Assembly (NCBI GenBank): GCA_015222405.1
Contig: JADFVG010000013.1
Location: 1 to 12,733, forward strand
Direction of reading: 5' to 3'
DNA from: Chloroflexota bacterium
GTDB lineage: Bacteria > Chloroflexota > Dehalococcoidia > E44-bin15
Length of the DNA: 12,733 nt
Below the pieces are notes generated by a model. It searched no databases, was not told the origin of the DNA, and saw only the letters and a program-made list of their open reading frames with translations. Shown in pieces: positions 7,553 through 12,733 of this stretch. Numbering within the stretch: the first letter of the stretch is position 1; every line of letters begins with the position of its first letter. A program made the translations under genes and the position numbers.

Positions 7553-7608
7553 CCTCTGACTTCATGCCTCCAAAGTGGAAGATCAGGTTCAGGCATCAGC
7601 TTCAGAGG
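7553..7608. repeat. compound inverted repeat over the malic enzyme stop codon
   Basis: The outer arms CCTCTGA (7553-7559) and TCAGAGG (7602-7608) and the inner arms ATGCCT (7564-7569) and AGGCAT (7591-7596) nest with a 4/5-base internal loop, giving 13 bp of pairing. The outer arm includes the stop codon of the malic enzyme gene. No T-tract follows on either strand, so it may be an RNA 3'-end stabiliser or a non-classical terminator between convergent rtcB and malic enzyme. Confidence 0.5.
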
Positions 7609-9023
7609 TGCCTTAGTGGGCGGGCTCTAGGGGTTCTTCGGGCGACCTGGGTGTCATGAGCAGCCTTTACCACGGCCGAGGCCACTGCTCTGACTACCCT
7701 TTTGTTAAATGCGCTGGGGATGATATGGTCCTCACAGAGTTCTCGAGTTGATACCAAAGATGCTATGGCTTGTGCAGCAGCAAGCTTCATTTCCTCATTG
7801 ATAGTTGTGGCCCTTACGTCCAACACGCCTCGGAACAGCCCTGGAAAGCAAAGCACATTGTTTATCTGGTTTGGGTAGTCGGATCTACCCGTAGCTACGA
7901 TACGGGCGTGGGGTGCGGCTTCTTCAGGCATTATTTCTGGAACAGGATTGGCCATAGCGAAGACAATCGGTTCATGGTTCATCCTTTTCAGATCGCTTAC
8001 CTTGAGCAAACTGGGGCCCGACACGCCGATAAAAACGTCACTGCCCTCCAAGGCATCAGCTAGCGTCCCTCGGATGTTGAGCGGATTCGTATGCTCAGCA
8101 ACCCACTCTTTCGCTGAGTTCATGCCCTCAGAACGCCCCTTGTAGATGATTCCAGACCGGTCACATCCCACGATGTTCCTTGCCCCGGCGGCGAGCAGAA
8201 GCTTGGCGGTGGCAATCCCCGCCGCCCCTACCCCGCAGATCACTATTTTGACCTCCTCTATTCTTTTCTTGACGATCTTCAAGGAGTTCAACAGGGCAGC
8301 CAGAACCACTACTGCTGTTCCATGCTGGTCATCATGGAACACGGGGATGTCCAGTTCCTGCTTCAAGCGCTCTTCTATCTCAAAGCAGCGGGGAGCGGAG
8401 ATATCCTCTAGGTTTATGCCACCAAACCCTGCGGAAATATTCTTCACGGTCCTTACGATTTCATCCACGTCCTTGGTATTCAAGCAGATGGGCCAGGCGT
8501 CCACATTGGCAAATTCCTTGAACAGCATGCACTTACCTTCCATAACGGGCATCGCTGCCAAAGGTCCAATATCGCCCAATCCCAGCACTGCGCTGCCATC
8601 GGTCACCACGGCTACCGTATTCCTCTTGATGGTTAACGCCCACACCGCTGTGGGATTTTGCGCGATCTCAAGGGCTACACTGGCCACGCCCGGCGTATAT
8701 ACACTGGAGAGGTCATCTCGCGTCTTGAGAGGCACCTTGTTGGAAACCTCGATCTTTCCACCCAGGTGAAGCTGCACTATCCGGTCGGCGACATTGACGA
8801 TGTGAATCCCGGGAATTTGTGCTGCCCTGGATACTATGTTCTGGCTATGGTCCTTATCGCGTGCTGCCACCGATATGTCCCGGGTGATGAGCCCCTTAGA
8901 AATGTCAATGATGTCAAGGGCACCGATATCGCCGCCTGCCTTGCTTATGGCTGAGGTAATCTTAGCCAGCATGCCCATTGTGTTTGGGTAGCGAGCCCGG
9001 ATAGTGAAATTGTAATGGAGCAT
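7602..9023 (-). CDS. NAD(P)-dependent malic enzyme with N-terminal ACT domain
   Basis: Malic enzyme oxidatively decarboxylates malate to pyruvate and CO2 in the cytoplasm. The 473-residue protein has an N-terminal ACT-type regulatory domain (about 1-80, starting YNFTIRARYPNTMGMLAKI), probably for small-ligand control. The malic domain follows, with Y109 in VYTPGVA, TDGSAVLGLGDIG (141-153), the catalytic lysine K164 in MEGK, NLEDISAPR (204-212) and FHDDQHGTA (229-237). The nucleotide-binding domain has GVGAAG (264-269), ANPVPEI (358-364) and GRSDYPNQINNVLCFPG (379-395). The frame is open to 9233, but the ATG at 9023 is right: GGGGGAGGTG lies 7 bases upstream, the promoter at 9091-9119 maps downstream of the longer starts, and the extra N-terminus encodes tandem repeats. 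NAD versus NADP preference cannot be read. The gene is bracketed by the 152-bp direct repeats and is opposite in strand to its neighbours. Confidence 0.94.
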   Translation of the reverse strand: MLHYNFTIRARYPNTMGMLAKITSAISKAGGDIGALDIIDISKGLITRDISVAARDKDHSQNIVSRAAQIPGIHIVNVADRIVQLHLGGKIEVSNKVPLKTRDDLSSVYTPGVASVALEIAQNPTAVWALTIKRNTVAVVTDGSAVLGLGDIGPLAAMPVMEGKCMLFKEFANVDAWPICLNTKDVDEIVRTVKNISAGFGGINLEDISAPRCFEIEERLKQELDIPVFHDDQHGTAVVVLAALLNSLKIVKKRIEEVKIVICGVGAAGIATAKLLLAAGARNIVGCDRSGIIYKGRSEGMNSAKEWVAEHTNPLNIRGTLADALEGSDVFIGVSGPSLLKVSDLKRMNHEPIVFAMANPVPEIMPEEAAPHARIVATGRSDYPNQINNVLCFPGLFRGVLDVRATTINEEMKLAAAQAIASLVSTRELCEDHIIPSAFNKRVVRAVASAVVKAAHDTQVARRTPRARPLRHL

Positions 9024-9064
9024 GTACACACCTCCCCCATCTAGCACTCTCACAGGGCCATCTA

Positions 9065-9100
9065 CTATGCCGCATCCTATGCCGCATCCTATGATACATC
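9065..9100. repeat. 12-bp tandem repeat, three copies, at the malic enzyme promoter
   Basis: CTATGCCGCATC occurs exactly at 9065-9076 and 9077-9088, and with two changes at 9089-9100 (CTATGATACATC). The third, divergent copy contains the -10 hexamer of the malic enzyme promoter, and the two perfect copies cover the expected transcription start and early leader. This could be a repeated operator or simple slippage. Confidence 0.85.
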
Positions 9101-9119
9101 GCCTGAAGCAAATAGGCAA
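9091..9119 (-). promoter_or_regulatory. sigma70-type promoter for malic enzyme
   Basis: On the minus strand the -35 is TTGCCT (9119-9114), the spacer 17 bp and the -10 TATCAT (9096-9091, 5 of 6 matches). The predicted start is near 9084, giving a leader of about 60 bases that carries the tandem repeats and the GGGGGAGGTG Shine-Dalgarno. The -35 and spacing are identical to those of the DUF3786 promoter. Confidence 0.55.
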
Positions 9120-9462
9120 TGGGCGTTCGTGCACTCCATCAGTGTGAATAATGCCGTTGAACAAGCCGTCATGTTGTTTGGCTCTAGACGTCATATAAGG
9201 ATAAACGGGAAAGAAATGGCCGTGGAGCCTCATACAGTGCCGTGTTAGCTACTGACTAGACAGGATTCAGGCGCTACTGAGCCAACACGAAGACAACTGT
9301 TGACTTGTGTCAGAGCCAGCTACTGGCCTCTGAGTATAGAATGAAATACAGATAGGTGTCGGTTACAATGACCTCACCATTTGCGCATCTTTAAGGAGGG
9401 CGAATAATCATTACTTTCAAAGAGCTTGCCTGGGTAGCCTTCCTCTATTGGGCTAACTTATA

Positions 9463-9536
9463 TGGAGGTAACCCACAGGGCAGGGATCTCACGTAAGGTG
9501 GCCAAAGCAAGACCCCTGGGGGTGGTCAAGGGCTAG
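9463..9536 (+). pseudogene. rtcB 3'-end fragment
   Basis: In the rtcB frame this reads the final 23 codons, from EVTH to VVKG, and the TAG stop, with one amino acid change (N to R after EVTH); the other codon differences are silent. It has no start and no 5' portion, so it is a non-functional fossil carried in the repeat. Confidence 0.85.
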
Positions 9537-9580
9537 CTGTATAGTAATGGCCATCCAGATTTCAACCCTGCCCCGGCTCG

Positions 9581-9610
9581 TTGACAGCAGGGAAGCAATG
9601 GTGATAAACT
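9581..9610 (+). promoter_or_regulatory. putative promoter of the decarboxylase operon, inside repeat copy B
   Basis: A perfect TTGACA (9581-9586), an 18-bp spacer and TAAACT (9605-9610, 4 of 6 matches) are followed by a predicted start near 9617, about 47 bases before the first GTG. The same place in copy A has a weaker GAAACT. Confidence 0.45.
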
Positions 9611-9663
9611 GGGCAAACTGTAAAGCGGGTCTTCATAGTGATGGTGCGACCTAGGGAACAAAG

Positions 9664-9951
9664 GTGAGCGAAGCTTATAGTGATGCGTTTGCAATAACCA
9701 TAGTGGCTCTGGGAGCCCTGATTATTATTTCCTTCTTTTTTATTGGGCTAACCCGCTGCCTGGGATGGCTGGCGAGGCGTGGTGTCAAGGAGGTAGAGGT
9801 CAGTGCCCCAGGGGAAGCACAGAGGAGTAAGAGGGCGCTAATCGCTACGGCGGCTATAACGCGTTACCTTGAGACAGAGCGGCGCAGCGCTCCAGGGAGA
9901 GAAGGCATAGCCGCTAAGCCCAAGCCTCCTGAACAAGAAGAGGAAAAATGA
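9664..9951 (+). CDS. oadG: sodium-translocating decarboxylase gamma/delta-type small membrane subunit (OadG family)
   Basis: This is a small membrane anchor of a biotin-dependent Na+-pumping decarboxylase. The family protein holds the carboxyltransferase and beta subunits together. Of 95 residues, one membrane helix spans about 10-31 (ITIVALGALIIISFFFIGLT). A charged, Pro/Lys/Glu-rich cytoplasmic tail follows, the usual OadG/MmdD layout. Sequence conservation in this family is low, so the call rests on topology and on the two genes behind it. The start is GTG at 9664 with a modest AGGG (9653-9656) upstream. The stop overlaps the next start as ATGA (9948-9951), which indicates translational coupling. 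Confidence 0.8.
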   Translation: MSEAYSDAFAITIVALGALIIISFFFIGLTRCLGWLARRGVKEVEVSAPGEAQRSKRALIATAAITRYLETERRSAPGREGIAAKPKPPEQEEEK

Positions 9952-10355
9952 AGCGGAAATTCAAGATCACCATAGAGGGCGAGAGCTACGAGGTAGAGGT
10001 AGAGGAGATTGAGGAAACGGGGCCTAAAGCCCCGCCTTCGCCAGCTAAGGCTCCTCCCGTTACCCCAGGGAAGCCCCCGGCAGACCCTGGAGCATCATCC
10101 TCTTCGATAACAAAGCCAGCACCAGCCAAGGTTGTGGCAGAGGAAGTGGTTGCCTCTCCCATGCCGGGAACAATTGTCTCCATCAAGGTCAAAACTGGCG
10201 ATGTGGTGAAGGCTGGCGACATTCTGCTTATATTGGAGTCGATGAAGATTGAGAATGAGATACCTGCTCCTCGGGATGGGAAGATCAAGCAGATATTTGT
10301 AGCTGAAGGCAAATATGTGAGGAGAAGGGAGCCACTGGTAGCTATCGAGGGATAA
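9948..10355 (+). CDS. biotin carboxyl carrier subunit of the decarboxylase (MmdC/GcdC type)
   Basis: This protein carries carboxybiotin from the carboxyltransferase to the membrane beta subunit. The 135 residues comprise an N-terminal strand-rich segment (MKRKFKITIEGESYEVEVEE), a flexible Ala/Pro-rich linker (about 27-60) and a biotinyl domain (about 66-135). The biotin site is ESMK with K100, a variant of the common AMKM. The expected prolines and glycines of the biotinyl fold (SPMPGTIVSIKVKTGDVVKAGD) are present. It is a stand-alone carrier, as in methylmalonyl-CoA or glutaconyl-CoA decarboxylases, not fused to an alpha subunit as in classic OadA. It is coupled to the gene before it and lies three bases from the gene after it. 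Confidence 0.92.
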   Translation: MKRKFKITIEGESYEVEVEEIEETGPKAPPSPAKAPPVTPGKPPADPGASSSSITKPAPAKVVAEEVVASPMPGTIVSIKVKTGDVVKAGDILLILESMKIENEIPAPRDGKIKQIFVAEGKYVRRREPLVAIEG

Positions 10356-10358
10356 AGA

Positions 10359-11489
10359 GTGCTGGACAAAATCGTCGACTTCTTTGAATTCAGCGGCTTT
10401 GCCAACTTACATTGGGGCAATCCGCTGATGATTTTAATTGGCTGTGTGCTCATCTACCTCGCCATCCGCAAACGCTATGAACCCCTGCTTCTAATACCAA
10501 TAGGTTTCGGCGTCATCCTCGCCAATCTGCCTGTTACCGGTTTGATGGAGTCAGGTGGCGAAGGGGAGTTCCAGGGACTTCTTTCTTACCTTTACCTGGG
10601 GGTAAAGTTTGCCATATTCCCCCCTATAATCTTCCTCGGCATCGGGGCGTTAACCGACTTCAGCCCCCTCCTCTCCAACCCCAAGACCTTTTTCCTTGGG
10701 GGTGCCGCTCAGCTAGGCATCTTCGCCGCCCTCTTTTGTGCTCTGGCTGCTGGCTTCTCCTTAAACGAGGCGGGGAGCATTGGGATCATCGGCGGTGCCG
10801 ACGGCCCTACGGCGATCTACACTTCGGCCTTGCTTGCCCCTGATATATTGGGTCCGGTGGCCATTGCTGCCTATTCCTATATGTCTCTGGTACCCATTAT
10901 TCAGCCGCCGATAATGAGGCTCCTCACCACCAAGGAGGAGAGAGCCATTGTCATGGAGGAATCCCGCACTGTCTCCAGGCAGGAGCTCATCCTGTTCCCC
11001 ATCATCGTCACGGTGATGGTGATCCTGTTGCTGCCTAAAGCAGCACCCCTAATCGGGATGTTGATGTTCGGCAATCTACTCCGGGAGAGCGGAGTCGTGG
11101 AGAGATTGGCGAGAACAGCGGGGAATGAGCTCATAAATATCGTCACCCTCTTTCTCGCACTTTGTATCGGGGCAACGATGGCTGCGGAGACGGTGCTCAC
11201 CTGGAAGGTCCTTGAAATCTTTGGCTTAGGTCTCTTCGCCTTTGCTTTCGGGACGGCAGGGGGTGTCTTGATGGGGAAGGCGATGTGCAAGCTGACCAAG
11301 GGTCAGGTTAACCCCCTCATCGGCGCTGCCGGGGTTTCTGCTGTTCCTATGGCTGCCAGAGTGGTCCAGGCTGAGGGGCAGCGGGAGAATCCACAGAATT
11401 TCCTCCTCCATCATGCCATGGGACCTAACGTTGCCGGGGTCATCGCCTCTGCTACCGTGGCTGGATTGCTGATAAGCTTCTTAGAGTAG
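10359..11489 (+). CDS. oadB: sodium-ion-translocating decarboxylase beta subunit
   Basis: The beta subunit decarboxylates carboxybiotin in the membrane and exports Na+. The 376 residues show the family hallmarks: NPKTFFLGGAAQLGIFAAL (107-125), GIIGGADGPTAIYTS (142-156) with the conserved aspartate D148, and QVNPLIGAAGVSAVPMAARV (316-335) with N318, G322 and S327, equivalent to the Na+-path residues N373, G377 and S382 of Klebsiella OadB. There are many membrane helices. The start is GTG at 10359 with GAGG about eight bases upstream. Oxaloacetate, methylmalonyl-CoA and glutaconyl-CoA enzymes share this subunit, so the substrate cannot be fixed without the alpha subunit, which is not in the window. 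Confidence 0.94.
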   Translation: MLDKIVDFFEFSGFANLHWGNPLMILIGCVLIYLAIRKRYEPLLLIPIGFGVILANLPVTGLMESGGEGEFQGLLSYLYLGVKFAIFPPIIFLGIGALTDFSPLLSNPKTFFLGGAAQLGIFAALFCALAAGFSLNEAGSIGIIGGADGPTAIYTSALLAPDILGPVAIAAYSYMSLVPIIQPPIMRLLTTKEERAIVMEESRTVSRQELILFPIIVTVMVILLLPKAAPLIGMLMFGNLLRESGVVERLARTAGNELINIVTLFLALCIGATMAAETVLTWKVLEIFGLGLFAFAFGTAGGVLMGKAMCKLTKGQVNPLIGAAGVSAVPMAARVVQAEGQRENPQNFLLHHAMGPNVAGVIASATVAGLLISFLE

Positions 11490-11512
11490 CGGGAATAGGG
11501 GCGGAGCTTTTT
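11474..11512 (+). terminator. weak possible terminator after the beta subunit
   Basis: AAGCTTC (11474-11480) can pair with GGAGCTT (11503-11509), with one G-U, followed by TTT. The loop is long (22 bases) and the stem AT-rich. It lies in the 21-bp gap with convergent ychF and overlaps both gene ends. Confidence 0.25.
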
Positions 11513-12611
11513 AGATATTAAAGAGGAAGGTGCTCACATCACCATCACGTACGATGTAGTCCTTTCCCTCCACGTGGAGCAGACCCTGTTTCCGCGCCTC
11601 GGCGATGCTGCCGCATTTCACTAAATCGTCAAATGCAATGACCTCAGCCCTGATGAAACCCCGTTCCATGTCGGTGTGGACCTTCCCCGCCGCTTTCACT
11701 GCCGGTGTTTGGCGGTGAATGGTCCATGCTTTTACCTCATCGGAGACCACGGTGAAGAAAGATATGAGCCCTAATAGCTCATAGGAGAGCCTGATCATCA
11801 GGTTTAGCGCTGCTTCTTCCAGACCCAGGGCAGAGCGAAACTCCTGGGCATCGGTGTCCTCAAGCTGGGATAGCTCCATCTCAAGCTTACCACAGAGGAC
11901 AGCAGCTTGAGATTGAGGGCGCTGATACTTGGCCCGCCACTCCTGCTCCAGAGAGGAGGCTTGAGATAGCCTGTCCTCCCCGATATTGAACACCAGAAGC
12001 AGGGGCTTGGCAGTCAGGAATTGGTAGCTCAGGATCGCCTTTTTCTCCTCATCAGTCAATTCCTGCTCCCGAATCGGCACCTCACTTTCCAGGGCGCTGC
12101 TGATCTTAGCCAAAATGGCTTTCTCCCTGGAGAACGCCTCGCGCTCGTGGGGCTTCGCCGCTTTAAGGGAGGTCTCTATCCGCTGCAGCCTCCTTTCGAT
12201 GATGGCAAGGTCTGAGAAGGCGAACTCTAAATCCAAATTGGCGACATCCCTTTCCGGGTCGATGCTGCCATCGATATGAGGCACCGTTTCATCTTCGAAG
12301 GCGCGCACCACATGGAGCAGGGCATCTGCTTTGCTCAGGTGGGCAAGGAACTGACCGCCAACCCCCTCACTTCGCCCCAGACCTTTAGGAGGCGCCGCCA
12401 GGTCCACATATGTTACTTCAGCGGGGACTTTCCTCTTGGGGTGCAACATCTCACTCAGGACTTCGAGCCTGGGGTCGGGCACCTTGGCCACCCCGATATT
12501 GGGCCCCGCAGTAGAGGGTGTATAGGCGCCAACCTCGGCCTTGCCCCTGGTCACGGCATTGAACACTGTTGTCTTGCCACTTTTTGGCAATCCAATAATT
12601 CCGATCTCCAT
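11511..12611 (-). CDS. ychF: YchF/OLA1-type P-loop NTPase with TGS domain
   Basis: This is a translation-associated OBG-family NTPase; characterised members bind ribosomes and prefer ATP. Counted from the ATG at 12611 it has 366 residues, the family norm. The P-loop is GLPKSGKTT (7-15). The G3 region is DLAAPPKG (70-77), where E. coli has DIAGLVKG, so the DxxG glycine is an alanine. SEGVGGQFL (81-89) matches the switch region. The G4 position reads NIGED (209-213), in line with YchF's divergent NxxE. A coiled-coil arm (about 135-200) and a TGS domain (about 284-366, ending EGKDYIVRDGDVSTFLFNI) complete the protein. The frame is open to 12650, but 12611 fits the family start and follows AGGG by about eight bases. 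The promoter at 12639-12647 excludes the longer start. Confidence 0.95.
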   Translation of the reverse strand: MEIGIIGLPKSGKTTVFNAVTRGKAEVGAYTPSTAGPNIGVAKVPDPRLEVLSEMLHPKRKVPAEVTYVDLAAPPKGLGRSEGVGGQFLAHLSKADALLHVVRAFEDETVPHIDGSIDPERDVANLDLEFAFSDLAIIERRLQRIETSLKAAKPHEREAFSREKAILAKISSALESEVPIREQELTDEEKKAILSYQFLTAKPLLLVFNIGEDRLSQASSLEQEWRAKYQRPQSQAAVLCGKLEMELSQLEDTDAQEFRSALGLEEAALNLMIRLSYELLGLISFFTVVSDEVKAWTIHRQTPAVKAAGKVHTDMERGFIRAEVIAFDDLVKCGSIAEARKQGLLHVEGKDYIVRDGDVSTFLFNI

Positions 12612-12638
12612 CTTTTCGCCCTGTTGCCATCTAAGGCT

Positions 12639-12647
12639 ATCATACCA
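12639..12647 (-). promoter_or_regulatory. extended -10 promoter for ychF
   Basis: On the minus strand TGGTATGAT (12647-12639) matches the extended -10 pattern with one change. No good -35 is seen 17 bp upstream. The predicted start is near 12632, which leaves a leader of about 20 bases. Confidence 0.45.
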
Positions 12648-12663
12648 CATTCTAAATAGACAG

Positions 12664-12705
12664 CTCTAGGTCTAGCCTAACGTTGCGGCATGGGCTAGAA
12701 TAGAG
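12664..12705. repeat. interrupted inverted repeat upstream of ychF
   Basis: CTCTA (12664-12668) pairs with TAGAG (12701-12705), and CTAGCC (12672-12677) pairs with GGCTAG (12693-12698), with 3- and 2-base interruptions and a 15-base centre. It lies between ychF and a possible divergent gene, so it may be an operator for one or both. Confidence 0.45.
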
Positions 12706-12722
12706 GCGAAAAAGGAGGGCTG

Positions 12723-12733
12723 TTGCTCTACAT
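12723..12733 (+). CDS. possible start of a divergent gene cut by the right edge
   Basis: AAAGGAGGG (12711-12719) is a strong Shine-Dalgarno on the plus strand. TTG at 12723 follows three bases later, and other starts may lie outside the window. Only three codons are visible, so nothing can be said about the product. Confidence 0.2.

Larger units (their letters stand above)
9463..9614. repeat. 152-bp direct repeat, copy B
   Basis: This is the second copy of 7372-7523, offset by 2091 bp and in the same orientation. Mismatches cluster at the edges (two in the first 20 bases, two in the last 15) with three inside. Left of 9463 the sequence has no relation to rtcB. One mismatch changes GAAACT to TAAACT, improving a -10 hexamer next to TTGACA. 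Confidence 0.95.
9024..9663. other. 640-bp intergenic region between malic enzyme and the decarboxylase operon
   Basis: It holds the malic enzyme Shine-Dalgarno and promoter (9091-9119) and 12-bp tandem repeats (9065-9100). An imperfect inverted repeat, GTGTTAGC with GCCAACAC, lies at 9242-9288. Three copies of GCTACTG begin at 9248, 9273 and 9319. An orphan AAGGAGGG (9393-9400) has no ATG/GTG/TTG behind it. The second 152-bp repeat (9463-9614) contains a likely promoter. I see no intact gene here. Confidence 0.7.

Noticed and set aside
8146..8769. 207-residue plus-strand open frame inside malic enzyme
   Set aside because: It lies entirely opposite conserved malic enzyme motifs and has low-complexity Ser/Thr/Pro composition with no recognisable domain.
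9024..9233. 70-residue N-terminal extension of malic enzyme
   Set aside because: The extension encodes the tandem DNA repeat and overlaps the promoter. An excellent Shine-Dalgarno precedes the ATG at 9023, where the ACT domain begins.
9300..9342. Promoter-like TTGACT with TATAGA
   Set aside because: The spacing is 29 bp, too long for sigma70, and no gene starts suitably downstream.
7372..9614. Composite transposon or insertion sequence around malic enzyme
   Set aside because: No transposase frame, no terminal inverted repeats at the inner edges (7524 and 9462) and no short target duplication. The long direct repeat is host rtcB sequence.
9447..9753. 12-bp match TATTGGGCTAAC shared by the junction before copy B and the oadG membrane helix region
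   Set aside because: Flanking sequence does not extend the similarity convincingly, so chance is adequate.
1..12733. CRISPR arrays, tRNA or rRNA genes, prophage or defence genes
   Set aside because: None was seen on either strand; almost all sequence is accounted for by the listed genes.

Overview
The window looks like a core-metabolism stretch of an anaerobic, probably Chloroflexota (Dehalococcoidia-like) chromosome. This is inferred from a variant YchF P-loop protein, a DUF3786 gene beside a cysteine-rich 4Fe-4S gene, a membrane decarboxylase (sodium pump) module, and frequent GTG/TTG starts with purine-rich Shine-Dalgarno sites. No 16S rRNA or other decisive taxonomic marker is present, so the assignment is tentative. 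No transposase, phage gene, tRNA, rRNA or CRISPR array was seen.

Layout: (1) 1-1351, minus strand: a DUF3786 gene followed by a 4Fe-4S cysteine-rich protein cut by the window edge, driven by a sigma70-type promoter. (2) 1397-3808, plus strand: ftsH followed one base later by a short, atypical moaE. (3) 3829-5496, minus strand: a phosphate-uptake pair, a DUF47/PhoU-like regulator overlapping a PiT-type transporter, with a strong promoter. (4) 5522-7445, plus strand: an RNA-repair pair, archease and the RNA ligase RtcB that it activates. (5) 7372-9614: a malic enzyme gene on the minus strand, bracketed by a 152-bp direct repeat containing the 3' end of rtcB. (6) 9581-11512, plus strand: the gamma-like, biotin-carrier and beta subunits of a sodium-translocating decarboxylase, without the carboxyltransferase alpha subunit. 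(7) 11511-12647, minus strand: ychF, with a possible divergent gene starting at the right edge.

The genes form small independent units. FtsH handles membrane protein quality control. DUF47 and PiT handle phosphate. Archease and RtcB seal RNA ends. Malic enzyme (malate to pyruvate) and the decarboxylase pump are both linked to C4-acid metabolism and could be metabolically connected, but they are on opposite strands with separate promoters.

The most unusual observation is the pair of 152-bp direct repeats (7 mismatches by eye, no indel, offset 2091 bp) around malic enzyme. The second copy holds a 23-codon fossil of rtcB and supplies a plausible promoter for the decarboxylase operon. This suggests that the malic enzyme unit entered, or was duplicated into, an ancestral rtcB-decarboxylase junction. 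Other points of interest are the 12-bp tandem repeats over the malic enzyme promoter, a compound hairpin at its 3' end, the atypical active site of MoaE, and recurring extended -10 promoters.
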